A DNA stretch of 64,000 nucleotides, taken from contig NZ_CP109435.1 in NCBI RefSeq assembly GCF_036227125.1, positions 8,122,001 through 8,186,000 of the forward strand, given 5' to 3'. The notes beneath the pieces were generated by a model. The model was not told the origin of the DNA. It searched no databases and worked only from the letters and a program-made list of their open reading frames with translations. Position 1 is the stretch's first letter; each line of letters starts with the position of its first letter. Made by a program: the position numbers and the translations under genes. Source of the stretch: Streptomyces sp. NBC_01485 (GTDB lineage Bacteria; Actinomycetota; Actinomycetes; Streptomycetales; Streptomycetaceae). Positions 53,215 through 61,347 of the stretch are shown here, piece by piece.

Positions 53215-54000
53215 ATGTCGGACACATCGGCTTCCCGGAACGAGCCGGAGGCCGTCGTCGCCAAGGTGCTCGTCGTGGGCGGCTCCGGAGGCATCGGCAG
53301 CGCGGTCTGCCGCGCCCTCGCCGACGACGGCCGTGACGTGGCACTCACCTATCACCGCAACAAAGAGGCCGCCCTGCGGACATACGAGGACGTGGTGGCA
53401 CGGGGCCGCAGCGCGTCGGTCCATGCCCTCGAACTGACCGACGAGACCGCGGCCGCCGATCTCGTCGCGGAACTCGGTGCGCAGGCACCGCTCGGCGGCC
53501 TTGTCTACGCCGCAGGTCCCTTCGCGGCCATGCAGTACGTGTCCGAGACCTCACCCGGCCGGTTCCGGGAACAGGTCGCCCAGGACGCGGTGGGGTTCTT
53601 CAACGTCCTTCAGCCGCTCCTGCCCCAGTTGCGCCTCACCTCCGGAGCGGTGGTCGCCGTGACCACCGCCGCGCTGCGCCGGTACGCGAAGAGGGACGTC
53701 CTCTCGGTCGGTCCCAAAGCGGCCGTCGAAGCGGTCGTACGCGCGGTCGCCGCCGAGGAGGGACGGTACGGAGTACGGGCCAACTGTGTCGGCGCCGGCG
53801 CGATCGAGGCGGGCATGTGGGACGAGCTCAAGGGACGCTACTTCCCTGATGAAGTACTGGAGACCACGTTGCGCGCCATCGCCCTGCGCCGGTTCGGTAC
53901 CGCCCAGGACATCGCCGCGGCGGTCGGTTTCCTGATGTCCCCGCGGGCCGACTGGATAACCGGGCAGTCCCTGGGGGTCGACGGCGGATATGGCCTCTGA
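53215..54000 (+). CDS. Short-chain dehydrogenase/reductase-like protein lacking catalytic Tyr
   Basis: A 261-aa SDR. The Rossmann motif VVGGSGGIGSAVCRALADDG, LVYAAGPFAAMQYVSE (NNAG equivalent), a C-terminal GVRANCVGAGAIEAGMWDEL and ITGQSLGVDGGYGL are all present. At the YxxxK position the sequence is VLSVGPKAAVEAVVR: Lys is kept but the Tyr place is Ser. It may be a non-classical SDR using another residue, an enoyl reductase, or a non-catalytic partner. AGGAG lies 9 nt upstream of the ATG. It is the last gene of the operon, 82 nt after the dehydrogenase. A 241-nt gap without clear terminator follows. Confidence 0.85.
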   Translation: MSDTSASRNEPEAVVAKVLVVGGSGGIGSAVCRALADDGRDVALTYHRNKEAALRTYEDVVARGRSASVHALELTDETAAADLVAELGAQAPLGGLVYAAGPFAAMQYVSETSPGRFREQVAQDAVGFFNVLQPLLPQLRLTSGAVVAVTTAALRRYAKRDVLSVGPKAAVEAVVRAVAAEEGRYGVRANCVGAGAIEAGMWDELKGRYFPDEVLETTLRAIALRRFGTAQDIAAAVGFLMSPRADWITGQSLGVDGGYGL

Positions 54001-54241
54001 GCTCTGCCTCCGCGGCTCTCAGGACGAACGGGCGCGCGCCCCGGGTGCCTCCCTGAAGCCGCTTCCAGCGCTCGTCCTCGTGATCGACGAGTGGATCCGT
54101 TGTCAGGTCATCGTCGCGGTCGGTATGCGGGCGTTGGTGATTGGACGGCCGTCCCGTTCACATCTGCTGTCCCGAAGGCGCACCGAGCGCCCGGCCGCGC
54201 CCGGCCGGGGTGCCCGAAACGCCGTACGGTCTTCCGCCGCC

Positions 54242-56059
54242 TCAGCCCGAGGCCGCCCGCGCCGGGACCGGGGTCGGCGCGGGGGCGGTCGGGGGATGGC
54301 CGAACAGCTCGGTGAGGGTGTCGAGTTGGAGGCTGATCGCATCCAGGGCGGCGTGGGCGGTGGCCACCTCGGGCGATCGGGTACCGTCGGCCGGGGCTTC
54401 GGGGCCCGCCGGGGCCGCCAGGGGGGTCGACGGGGCCGTCGGGTCCGACCGGTCCCCCGGGGCCGGCGACGCCGCCGGGGATTCCCGGCCGGGCAGTACC
54501 TCGGGTGCCGTGCCGTCCCCGGCCGGATCCACGGTCGTGCCGTCGGCCGAGTTCACGGTCGTACCGTCGTCGGACGTGACCGGTGCCGGGGTCGGGCGGC
54601 GTCCGATCGCGCGGCGGACCGCTACCCCGTGCGCCGCGACCTCCCGGAGCCGAAGCGACAGCCCGGGGTCGGCGGCGACCGCGTCCGGCGCCGCCGTGAC
54701 CGCCGTGGCGTAGGCGCCCAGCGGCTCGGCGCACCGTCCCAGCGCGGCCGGTGCCGCCAGGATCGCCAAACCGCCCTTCCGCCACCGCGCGGCCGGTGCC
54801 GACGGCACCGGGAGCGACTCCGCGACGCGCAACGGGGCTGCCGCCAGCTTCAGTTGCTCCAGCCGGAACAGGAAGCGGGCCCGGGTCACCCGTACCGCCC
54901 GGGTGTCGTGCGGGTCGGCCGACAGGACCTCGCCGAGGCCGGCCAGGGCCGCCGCGGTGCGGGATCGTACCGTCCCCGAGGTGCGGATGGGCAGGACGAG
55001 CCAGGAGGCGGCGATCCCCAGCACCGCGCCGACCGCGATCCCCGCCAGCCGGGTGTGCAGCAGGCTTCCGGGATCCTGGCCGAACCAGTCGTAGAGCAGG
55101 GAGAGCACCGCGGTGACGCAGCCCGCCCAGTACGCGTAGCTCAGCTCGCGCAGCCAGGTGGCGACGGCGAGGACGCTGAAGATGATGACGACCACGGTGT
55201 CCGAGCGTGGGCCGAAGGAACCGGCGACCGCCCCCGCGACCACCGTGCCCGCCACCGCGCCCAGGGTCCGCCAGACGCCCTTGACCAGAACGTCTCCCCG
55301 GCTGCGCGCCCCGCTGCCGACCAGGAACGCGGTGAGCACGACCCACGTCCAATGGTCCGGCCACAGCGCCCGCCCGAGCGCGAACGCGGCGCCCAGCGCG
55401 GCCGCCGACTGCAGGGCCATGCGGGTACTGGCCCGCAGGCCGGGACGGTCCGGTACGGGCATCGCGGCCACCGAGGCGGACGGCGGGCGGGGGACCAGAC
55501 CGGTGCGGTGGCCGACCCAGGTGACCACCGTCCCCCAGGCGACCGCGAACAGCGCGGTCAGCGCCGCCCAGCCGGTGGGCGCGTGTCCCTGCGCGGGGGC
55601 GACGCCGCCGGGCACGACCAGGACGGCGACCAGTGGCAGCACCACCAGCGTGCCGGCCCGGGTCGCCCGGATCCCGAACCGGCGTACCCAGACGGAGGCG
55701 GCGACACCCAGGGTGAACAGGACGTCGCCGGCGTCGGGGTGGTCGTGGATCAGCGTGGTCAGTTCCATGCCGCCGGCCGCCGCGCAGGGCAGCACCAGGC
55801 AGGCGATCAGCCGGTCGGTCCGGTCGTGGACGCGCTGGACGCGGGCGAAGGCCGAGGAGATCACCACGGCCTGGACGACGCTGTCGACGTACAGACCGGC
55901 CCGGTTCTCGATCCACAGCGACCAGCCGTAGGTGCCGAGCACGGTGGTCATGCCGAGTGCGGTGGCGCGCAGCAGACGGCCGCCGGGGTCGAAGTGGAGA
56001 GCGCGGTGGAGAGCCTGGCGGAGACTTTGACGCAGCCGCACCCAGAAACTAAGCATCAC
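54242..56059 (-). CDS. FUSC-family aromatic-acid-exporter-like membrane protein
   Basis: A 605-aa protein. Two blocks of hydrophobic helices span about residues 25-185 (including TALGMTTVLGTYGWSLWIEN) and about 215-375 (ALQSAAALGAAFALGRALWP, DHWTWVVLTAFLVGSGARSR). These are followed by a soluble helical region and an Asp/Pro/Thr-rich tail from about 490. DHWTWVVLTAFLV is the typical FUSC/AaeB sequence. The role is probably export of an organic acid, maybe a product of the neighbouring lipid pathway. The start is either GTG 56059 or ATG 56056. It is divergent from the MarR gene with a shared palindrome between them. Confidence 0.85.
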   Translation of the reverse strand: MMLSFWVRLRQSLRQALHRALHFDPGGRLLRATALGMTTVLGTYGWSLWIENRAGLYVDSVVQAVVISSAFARVQRVHDRTDRLIACLVLPCAAAGGMELTTLIHDHPDAGDVLFTLGVAASVWVRRFGIRATRAGTLVVLPLVAVLVVPGGVAPAQGHAPTGWAALTALFAVAWGTVVTWVGHRTGLVPRPPSASVAAMPVPDRPGLRASTRMALQSAAALGAAFALGRALWPDHWTWVVLTAFLVGSGARSRGDVLVKGVWRTLGAVAGTVVAGAVAGSFGPRSDTVVVIIFSVLAVATWLRELSYAYWAGCVTAVLSLLYDWFGQDPGSLLHTRLAGIAVGAVLGIAASWLVLPIRTSGTVRSRTAAALAGLGEVLSADPHDTRAVRVTRARFLFRLEQLKLAAAPLRVAESLPVPSAPAARWRKGGLAILAAPAALGRCAEPLGAYATAVTAAPDAVAADPGLSLRLREVAAHGVAVRRAIGRRPTPAPVTSDDGTTVNSADGTTVDPAGDGTAPEVLPGRESPAASPAPGDRSDPTAPSTPLAAPAGPEAPADGTRSPEVATAHAALDAISLQLDTLTELFGHPPTAPAPTPVPARAASG

Positions 56060-56156
56060 GTAACATCATCGCCACTCCGGTGCCACTCCTATGCCCTCAA
56101 GAAGGGGTAATGCGGAGGGATTCGTGTCGCGCGGAGAGGTCTACCCGCCCGCATTT

Positions 56157-56174
56157 AGTAAGTGATATCTTACT
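56157..56174. promoter_or_regulatory. Palindrome AGTAAG-N6-CTTACT between FUSC and MarR genes
   Basis: A perfect 6-bp inverted repeat with spacer TGATAT lies just before the MarR start codon (GTG 56178) and 98 nt from the FUSC start. MarR dimers bind such sites. The spacer and right arm could also contain the -10 box, which would give a near-leaderless MarR mRNA. Confidence 0.65.
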
Positions 56175-56177
56175 CAT

Positions 56178-56825
56178 GTGACGTTGCAGAGGCCAGGGCG
56201 TATCCCCGGAGCCGGGGAGGAGGCCGAGGAAACCCCTCGGGTGGGGGACACGGGTGGCGTGGGCGGCACCCCTGGAGCGGCCGGCGGCCGAGAGTCCGCC
56301 GAGATCCGGCAGGGGGTCGTGCGGCTCGCGCGCCGGCTCAGCGCCGAGCGGCCGGCGGAGGGGCTGAGCCTCAACAAGAGCAGCGTCCTCGCGCATCTGC
56401 GGCGAGGCGGGCCGATGTCCGCCGGGGCCCTGGCGGCGGCCGATCACCAGCAGCCGCAGTCCCTCACCCGGGTCTTCGCCGAACTCGAACGGGACGGGCT
56501 GATCAGCCGTGCCCGGGACGAACACGACGGCCGGCAGCGGGTGCTGGAGCTGACGGAGACCGGCAGGGACGCCCTCGCCGAGGACATGGCGCGGCGCGAC
56601 GCCTGGCTCGACGTGGCCCTCGCCGACCTCACCGAGACCGAACGCCAGGTGCTGCTGCTCGCCGCCCGCCTGTTCCGGCGGCTCGCCGACTCCCCGGCCG
56701 AACTGCCCGCCCCCGCACCCCGACCCGCACCCCGATCTTCACCCTCACCCGCACCCCGATCTTCACCCCCACCCACACCCCGATCTTCACCCTGGCCCTC
56801 ACCCCCGCCCTCACCTTCACCCTGA
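56178..56825 (+). CDS. MarR-family transcriptional regulator with repeat tail
   Basis: A 215-aa protein. The winged HTH is at about residues 45-140: GVVRLARRLSAERPAEGLSL, NKSSVLAHLRRGGPMSAGAL, AAADHQQPQSLTRVFAELER and DGLISRARDEHDGRQRVLEL. It has a nonconserved 35-residue leader and, after residue 175, a tail of three 8-residue repeats (APRSSPSP-like) encoded by 24-bp tandem DNA repeats. Divergent orientation to the FUSC exporter plus the palindrome suggests it represses the exporter and itself, responding to an organic acid (inference). The GTG at 56178 has no Shine-Dalgarno sequence, consistent with leaderless translation. Confidence 0.87.
   Translation: MTLQRPGRIPGAGEEAEETPRVGDTGGVGGTPGAAGGRESAEIRQGVVRLARRLSAERPAEGLSLNKSSVLAHLRRGGPMSAGALAAADHQQPQSLTRVFAELERDGLISRARDEHDGRQRVLELTETGRDALAEDMARRDAWLDVALADLTETERQVLLLAARLFRRLADSPAELPAPAPRPAPRSSPSPAPRSSPPPTPRSSPWPSPPPSPSP
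56727..56798 (+). repeat. Three 24-bp tandem repeats within the MarR tail
   Basis: Units at 56727, 56751 and 56775 share CACCCCGATCTTCACCC. They encode PRSSP-type octapeptides. The same CACCCCGATC(T/C)TCACCC word also occurs in the gap before the conservon roadblock gene near 22673. Confidence 0.9.
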
Positions 56826-56838
56826 CGAAGGGGCACCC

Positions 56839-58155
56839 GTGTCCTGGTCCGATCACGCCATCTGGTGGCAGGTCTATCCCCTGGGCTTCCTCGGCGCCGA
56901 GCGCGCCGCCCTGTCCTCCGGCTCCGTCCCGGTCCACCGGCTCCCGGCACTCACCGGCTGGCTGGACCACCTGGTGTCCCTCGGCTGCAACGGGCTCGCG
57001 CTGGGCCCGGTGTTCGCCGCCGAGACCCACGGTTACGACACAGTGGACCACTTCCGGATCGACCCCCGCCTCGGCACCGAGGACGATCTGACCAAGCTGG
57101 TCGAGCGGGCCGGCGAGCGCGGCGTACGGGTCCTGCTGGACGGCGTGTTCAACCATGTCGGCCGGTCCTTCGGGCCGTTCGCCGATGTCACGGCCCACGG
57201 CGCCCGGTCCCCGTACGCCGACTGGTTCGTCCCGGAGGGCGACGAATACAAGGTGTTCGAGGGCCACCGCCACCTGGTCGCCCTCAACCACGCCGCCCCG
57301 GCGGTCGCCGACCACGTCGTCTCCGTCATGGAGCACTGGCTGGACCGGGGGATCGCCGGCTGGCGCCTCGACGCCGCGTACGCCGTGCCACGCCCCTTCT
57401 GGCGCGCCGTCACCGACCGGGTCCGGCGAAGCCATCCGGGCGCCTGGTTCAGCGGCGAGGTCATCCACGGCGACTACACCGCGTATGTCACCGAGGGCGG
57501 CCTCGACACCGTCACCCAGTACGAACTGTGGAAGGCGGTCTGGAGCTCCCTCAACGACACCAACCCGCACGAACTGGCCTGGGCCCTCAAACGCCACAAC
57601 GCCTTCCTCGACGTCTTCGCTCCCCAGACCTTCGTCGGCAACCACGACGTCACCCGTGTCGCCAGCCGGCTGCGCGAACCACGCCACCTCGCGCACGCGC
57701 TCACGCTGCTGTTCACCCTCGGCGGTGTCCCGTCGGTGTACGCGGGGGACGAACGGGCGATGCGCGCCGTCAAGGAGGACCGGGTGGGCGGCGACGACGC
57801 GATCCGGCCCGCCTTCCCCGCGGATCCCGCCGGGCTGGAGGAGGAGGGGCTCGACGTCCAGCGGCTGCACCAGGCGCTGATCGGGTTGCGCCGCCGCCAC
57901 CCCTGGCTGGTGCGCGCCCACACTCGGGTCCACACCCTGGGCAACGCGGCGCTCTCCTACACCGCCGTCGACCCGGCGGGGGGCTCCGCCGTCGCCGTCG
58001 CCCTCAACTTCGGCACCGCGCCGGTCACCGCGGGGGTCCCGGCCGCCCCCTGGGCGCACGCGGCCGGCGACACCGTCATCGAGCCGGGCAGCGGTACGGC
58101 CGTACTGCCCCCGCTCGGCTGGTCGGTCGCCGCCTCGGCGGTGGCGCCGGACTGA
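56839..58155 (+). CDS. Glycoside hydrolase family 13 (alpha-amylase-like)
   Basis: A 438-aa cytoplasmic GH13 enzyme. AIWWQVYPLGFLGAER starts the barrel. The four conserved regions are LLDGVFNHVGRSF, GWRLDAAYAVP (nucleophile Asp, near residue 177), FSGEVIHGDYTAYV (acid/base Glu, near 206) and FVGNHDVTRVAS (transition-state Asp, near 269). The C-terminal beta domain is short. The small size and lack of a signal peptide suit an intracellular maltose/trehalose-type or cyclomaltodextrinase-type enzyme. The GTG start follows GACGAAGGGG, 13 nt after the MarR stop, so they may be co-transcribed. Confidence 0.9.
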   Translation: MSWSDHAIWWQVYPLGFLGAERAALSSGSVPVHRLPALTGWLDHLVSLGCNGLALGPVFAAETHGYDTVDHFRIDPRLGTEDDLTKLVERAGERGVRVLLDGVFNHVGRSFGPFADVTAHGARSPYADWFVPEGDEYKVFEGHRHLVALNHAAPAVADHVVSVMEHWLDRGIAGWRLDAAYAVPRPFWRAVTDRVRRSHPGAWFSGEVIHGDYTAYVTEGGLDTVTQYELWKAVWSSLNDTNPHELAWALKRHNAFLDVFAPQTFVGNHDVTRVASRLREPRHLAHALTLLFTLGGVPSVYAGDERAMRAVKEDRVGGDDAIRPAFPADPAGLEEEGLDVQRLHQALIGLRRRHPWLVRAHTRVHTLGNAALSYTAVDPAGGSAVAVALNFGTAPVTAGVPAAPWAHAAGDTVIEPGSGTAVLPPLGWSVAASAVAPD

Positions 58156-58217
58156 CCCGGACGGCGTCGAAAAGGTGATCACCCGACGCCCGGCACCACC
58201 CGTTGATTTCCGATGGC

Positions 58218-58262
58218 GAAGCAGTGAGGGAAGAAGCAGTGAGGGAAGAAGCAGTGAGGGAA
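58218..58262. repeat. Three perfect 15-bp tandem repeats
   Basis: The unit GAAGCAGTGAGGGAA is repeated three times without mismatch, in an intergenic region. Confidence 0.95.
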
Positions 58263-58380
58263 AGGGGATGGCAGGTCGGGGGCGGTAGGTGACATGACCG
58301 ACGGGATCGGCCGGTTTCCTCTTCGGTTATTTCGGCGCGACAATCGCGCTTGTGTCGCCGCCGATCCGCTGATTGATTCG

Positions 58381-58416
58381 TCGGCCGATGCGTCGGCCGA
58401 TGCGTCGGTCGATGCG
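58381..58416. repeat. Three 12-bp tandem repeats
   Basis: The unit TCGGCCGATGCG occurs twice exactly and once with a single change (TCGGTCGATGCG). Each unit contains the palindrome TCGGCCGA. Confidence 0.95.
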
Positions 58417-58481
58417 TCAAAAGCGACGGCCGTTCGTACGGAATTTCCCGTGCCCGGGGGCGGCGCGGCGCGTCCCGCCCC

Positions 58482-59093
58482 TCAACCCGGTTCCGCGTTC
58501 ACCGCCCGCGCCCAGGCCCGCCGCCACTGGACGACATGCTGGCCGTGCTGTCCGCAGGCCCGGACGAAGGCGACCAGCAGTTCCTCCGACGGCATCCGCA
58601 AACCGGCCAGCACGTCCGCGACCGTGCTTCGCGGCAACGGGCCGGCACCCAGTTCGCGCGCCCGTCTCTGCATTTCCCGCAGCGAGGGCTGACCCGCCGC
58701 CAGCCGCACCCGGTGCATCGCCTCCAGCAGGTGGGCCGGGTGGTAGACGAGTTCCAGTCGGCGCCCCGCCCGGGGGGCCGCCGGGGGCTGCGGACCGCCG
58801 GCCGCGGACTCGGCGCCCACCGCCGCTCGTTCCCAGCGCAGCCGCGCCTCCCGCCGGGTCGCGCCGCAGACCTGCGCATACGTCTCCACCACCTGCTGGC
58901 GCGGCAGGGCCGCCCCGCTGTCGGCCCGGCACAGGGTGACCGCCGAACAGGCGGGCCCGACGACCCGTGGCCGCTCCGTCAGCTCCGACATCTGCCGGTA
59001 CGTCAGCCCCGCGCGCTGCCTCAGCGCGCGGAGCCACTGCGCCAGTTCCTCGTACCGCGCGGACGACGGCACGGCTTCTCGCAAGCGAACCAC
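58482..59093 (-). CDS. Regulator-like protein with duplicated XRE-type HTH
   Basis: A 203-aa protein. The N-terminal half has ELAQWLRALRQRAGLTYRQM, SELTER, AVTLCRADSGAALPRQQVVE and a terminal ARLRWERA. The C-terminal half repeats the plan with MHRVRLAAGQPSLREMQRRA, LPRSTVADVLAGLRMPSEEL, LVAFVRACG and VVQWRRAWARA. Each half looks like the GLTYRE..R-STV-F-ACG-W unit common in Streptomyces DNA-binding proteins. Adjacent GTGs at 59096 and 59093 follow GAGGAG; the second has better spacing. It is divergent from the ACP/ketosynthase operon and is its likely pathway regulator (inference). Confidence 0.7.
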   Translation of the reverse strand: MVRLREAVPSSARYEELAQWLRALRQRAGLTYRQMSELTERPRVVGPACSAVTLCRADSGAALPRQQVVETYAQVCGATRREARLRWERAAVGAESAAGGPQPPAAPRAGRRLELVYHPAHLLEAMHRVRLAAGQPSLREMQRRARELGAGPLPRSTVADVLAGLRMPSEELLVAFVRACGQHGQHVVQWRRAWARAVNAEPG

Positions 59094-59659
59094 CACTGCT
59101 CCTCTGGACGGCAAGACCCTTGGACGTGCGGCTGGATGTGCGGCGTTTCGACGATTCACCGGCGCCGTGCAGGCGCCCGAGGAGTGCAGACACGCAAGCT
59201 CACGGCGCGGACGGATCGCGCATGGATCGCTCGGGCCGCTCGTCGATCGGACAGGGACTGCTGGGATCGGTCAGGGGCCGGGGCCGGTTATGGACCGCTC
59301 GGATTGCTTACGGATCACTTACGTACCGGAATTGACTTTCCTGGACAACCTTATGGACGGGTCCGTTGAGGGGTCAAGAAGACTTTACTCAGCTTTACCG
59401 GCAAACCCTCTTGCGGCTGCGCCTGGCGACCCCTTGTTTCAATCCGTCCGGGAAGTGGAGAAACCAATTCCGTCGATCGACCAGTTTCTTTTTCCGGTAG
59501 CTGACTCGGACGCCCCGGAAGGTGTCCGGCGCCCGGCATCCGACGCGGCTTGCCGCCGCATTCCGCGCTCTGTTGGCATGGGTGAGCCGGCCGATCTGGC
59601 CGGGTCGACAGTGCCCCCTCATCGAGGCGGGCCGCGCCCATCCACGAAGGAGTTCTTCG
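59094..59659. other. Large divergent control region of the type II PKS-like operon
   Basis: 566 nt without a supportable gene. It contains a direct repeat ATGGA(T/C)CGCTCGG at 59222-59234 and 59290-59302 (68 bp apart), several GGATCG/GGATCC-like words, a TTGACT at 59334, and an AT-richer patch at 59380-59400, which suggest promoter and operator sites. Confidence 0.45.
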
Positions 59660-59929
59660 ATGACGACCGCTTCCCACGCCACCCTCGACGAGATCATCGA
59701 GCTGATAAAGGAGGTCAAGCCGGGGATCGCCGACCAGGCTGTCACCGCCGACCAGTCCGTCGTCGAGGACCTGGGCCTCGACTCCCTCGACCTGCTCCAG
59801 CTCTCCCGGCGTATCAACCGCCAGTTCGGCGCCGAATTCGACCTCGACAGCTGGAACGCCGAGGCCGACGACCACCGCCGCAGCGTCGCCTCCATCGCCG
59901 CCGCCGTCGCGGCCGGCAACCATGCCTGA
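59660..59929 (+). CDS. Acyl carrier protein
   Basis: An 89-aa ACP. VVEDLGLDSLDLLQLSRRIN carries the phosphopantetheine Ser42 in the DSL motif, and flanking helices (DEIIELIKEVKPGI; DLDSWNAEADD) fit. ATG 59660 has AAGGAG 7 nt upstream. The last 8 nt overlap the next gene. It is the discrete carrier expected for a type II fatty-acid/polyketide system, separate from the ACP built into the Pfa-like synthase. Confidence 0.95.
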   Translation: MTTASHATLDEIIELIKEVKPGIADQAVTADQSVVEDLGLDSLDLLQLSRRINRQFGAEFDLDSWNAEADDHRRSVASIAAAVAAGNHA

Positions 59930-60788
59930 GGCGGCCGTGCCCGAAGCCGCCGCGAAGGGGGCCAGCGCGACCGGGGCCGCCGTGCCGGGGGCCGCCCCGG
60001 CCGGGGCGGCCGGCGCCGGGGCACCCACGACCCCCCGGGTCGCGCTGGTCACCGGCGGCTCGCGCGGGATCGGCGCCGCCATCGCCCACCGCCTCGCCGC
60101 CGACGGCCTCACCGTGCACCTGGTGTGCCGCAGCGCGCGGGACGCCGGACTGCGGGTCGTCAAGGAGATCGAGGAGTCCGGCGGCCGGGCGGTCCTGCAC
60201 CAGGCCGACGTCGGCGTCGAGGCCGACGTGGCGGACCTGGTGGAACGGGTCACCGCACAGGAGGGCGCACTGCACGTCCTCGTCAACAACGCCGCCGTCA
60301 TCGACGACCAACTGCTCGTGGTGACCCGTACCGCCCGTTGGGAGAACGTGCTGCGGACCAACCTCACCGGCCCGTTCCTCACCAGCCGCGAGGTCCTGCC
60401 CGTCATGCTCGACCAGGGCTGGGGACGCATCATCAACATCTCCTCCAACTCGGCCCGCACCCCGGGCCCCGGCCAGAGCGCCTACGCCGCGTCCAAGGGC
60501 GGTATCGAGTCGCTCACCCGCGCCCTCGCGGTCGAGGTCGGCCGCAAGGGCATCCGCGTCAACTGCGTGGCGCCCGGCAAGGTCCGTACCGAGATGACCT
60601 CGGCCGTCGCCGACAAGCTCGGCTCCGACGGGGACGGCACCCGCTGGGGACTGCCCGAGGACATCAGCGGACTGGTCGCCTTCCTCGCCGGCGACGAGGC
60701 CGACTACATCCAGGGCCAGACCTTCACCGTCGACGGCGGACGCATGGTCATGCGCAGCCCCGGCACCGGCCGCCGCCCACGCCGATGA
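59922..60788 (+). CDS. 3-oxoacyl-ACP reductase (FabG-type ketoreductase)
   Basis: A 288-aa SDR with an Ala-rich N-terminal extension of about 35 residues. VALVTGGSRGIGAAIAHRLA (NADPH motif), LVNNAAVIDDQLL, INISSNSARTPGPGQSAYAASK (Ser-Tyr-Lys triad complete) and QGQTFTVDGGRM follow. It reduces the beta-keto group of the ACP-bound chain. Its first codons overlap the ACP gene. Confidence 0.93.
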   Translation: MPEAAVPEAAAKGASATGAAVPGAAPAGAAGAGAPTTPRVALVTGGSRGIGAAIAHRLAADGLTVHLVCRSARDAGLRVVKEIEESGGRAVLHQADVGVEADVADLVERVTAQEGALHVLVNNAAVIDDQLLVVTRTARWENVLRTNLTGPFLTSREVLPVMLDQGWGRIINISSNSARTPGPGQSAYAASKGGIESLTRALAVEVGRKGIRVNCVAPGKVRTEMTSAVADKLGSDGDGTRWGLPEDISGLVAFLAGDEADYIQGQTFTVDGGRMVMRSPGTGRRPRR

Positions 60789-60809
60789 GGCCCACGAAGG
60801 CGCCGGAGG

Positions 60810-60836
60810 CGATGAGAGCGATGAGAGCGATGAGGG
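60810..60836 (+). repeat. Short GAGCGATGA-type tandem repeat
   Basis: Three copies of GCGATGAGA-like 9-mers in the 60-nt gap between the ketoreductase and dehydratase genes. Confidence 0.6.
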
Positions 60837-60849
60837 AGAGGAGGCGGCT

Positions 60850-61347
60850 GTGGGGGCCGTGAAGTACTGGGAGGACCTGGCGCAGGCGCCCGTACGGCGG
60901 TTCGGACCCGTGGTGTTCGACGAGGCGCTGCTCGATCAACTGCTGGACCTGATGGGCGAGAAGCACCCCGTGCACGACAGCGACTCGTTCGCGCACGGCA
61001 CCGACCGCCGGCGGCGCATCGTGCCCGGCGGATTCATCCACTCGATCACCTCCGGCTGGGTGGTCCAGCACGGCTCGCCCGCCGCGATCGTCGGGATGCG
61101 GCGGATGGGCTGGGACTTCGTACGGCCGCTCTACCCCGACACCCCGTTCTGGTTCACCACCGCCACCGACCGGGCCACCCCGATCGACGACCGGCTCGGC
61201 CTGATCGACACCACCCGCCGGGTCTTCGACGAACACGACCGGACCTACGCCATCGGACGGATGAGCGTGGTGCTGCTGCGCCACGCCGCCGTTCCCGCGG
61301 CCGAGGCGGCGACGCCGACCGCAATCCCGACCGGAAGGGCTCAGTGA
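60850..61347 (+). CDS. MaoC-like hotdog dehydratase
   Basis: A 165-aa single hotdog protein. KHPVHDSDSFAHGTDRRRRI and VPGGFIHSITSGWVV hold the D-x-x-P-x-H-x-D-like and IVPGG elements of MaoC/hydratase 2 enzymes (with Lys-His-Pro-Val-His-Asp in the catalytic loop). It would dehydrate the 3-hydroxyacyl-ACP. The GTG at 60850 follows GGAGAGGAGG. The tail from about residue 148 is Ala/Thr-rich. The stop overlaps the possible GTG start of the next gene. Confidence 0.85.
   Translation: MGAVKYWEDLAQAPVRRFGPVVFDEALLDQLLDLMGEKHPVHDSDSFAHGTDRRRRIVPGGFIHSITSGWVVQHGSPAAIVGMRRMGWDFVRPLYPDTPFWFTTATDRATPIDDRLGLIDTTRRVFDEHDRTYAIGRMSVVLLRHAAVPAAEAATPTAIPTGRAQ

Larger units (their letters stand above)
58156..58481. 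other. Gap with two tandem-repeat blocks
   Basis: There is no gene I can support. It holds a 3 x 15-bp block (58218-58262) and a 3 x 12-bp block (58381-58416), and separates the amylase from the convergent HTH gene. Confidence 0.6.

Noticed and set aside
58218..58416. CRISPR array
   Set aside because: Units are 12-15 bp with no spacers and no cas genes; these are simple tandem repeats.
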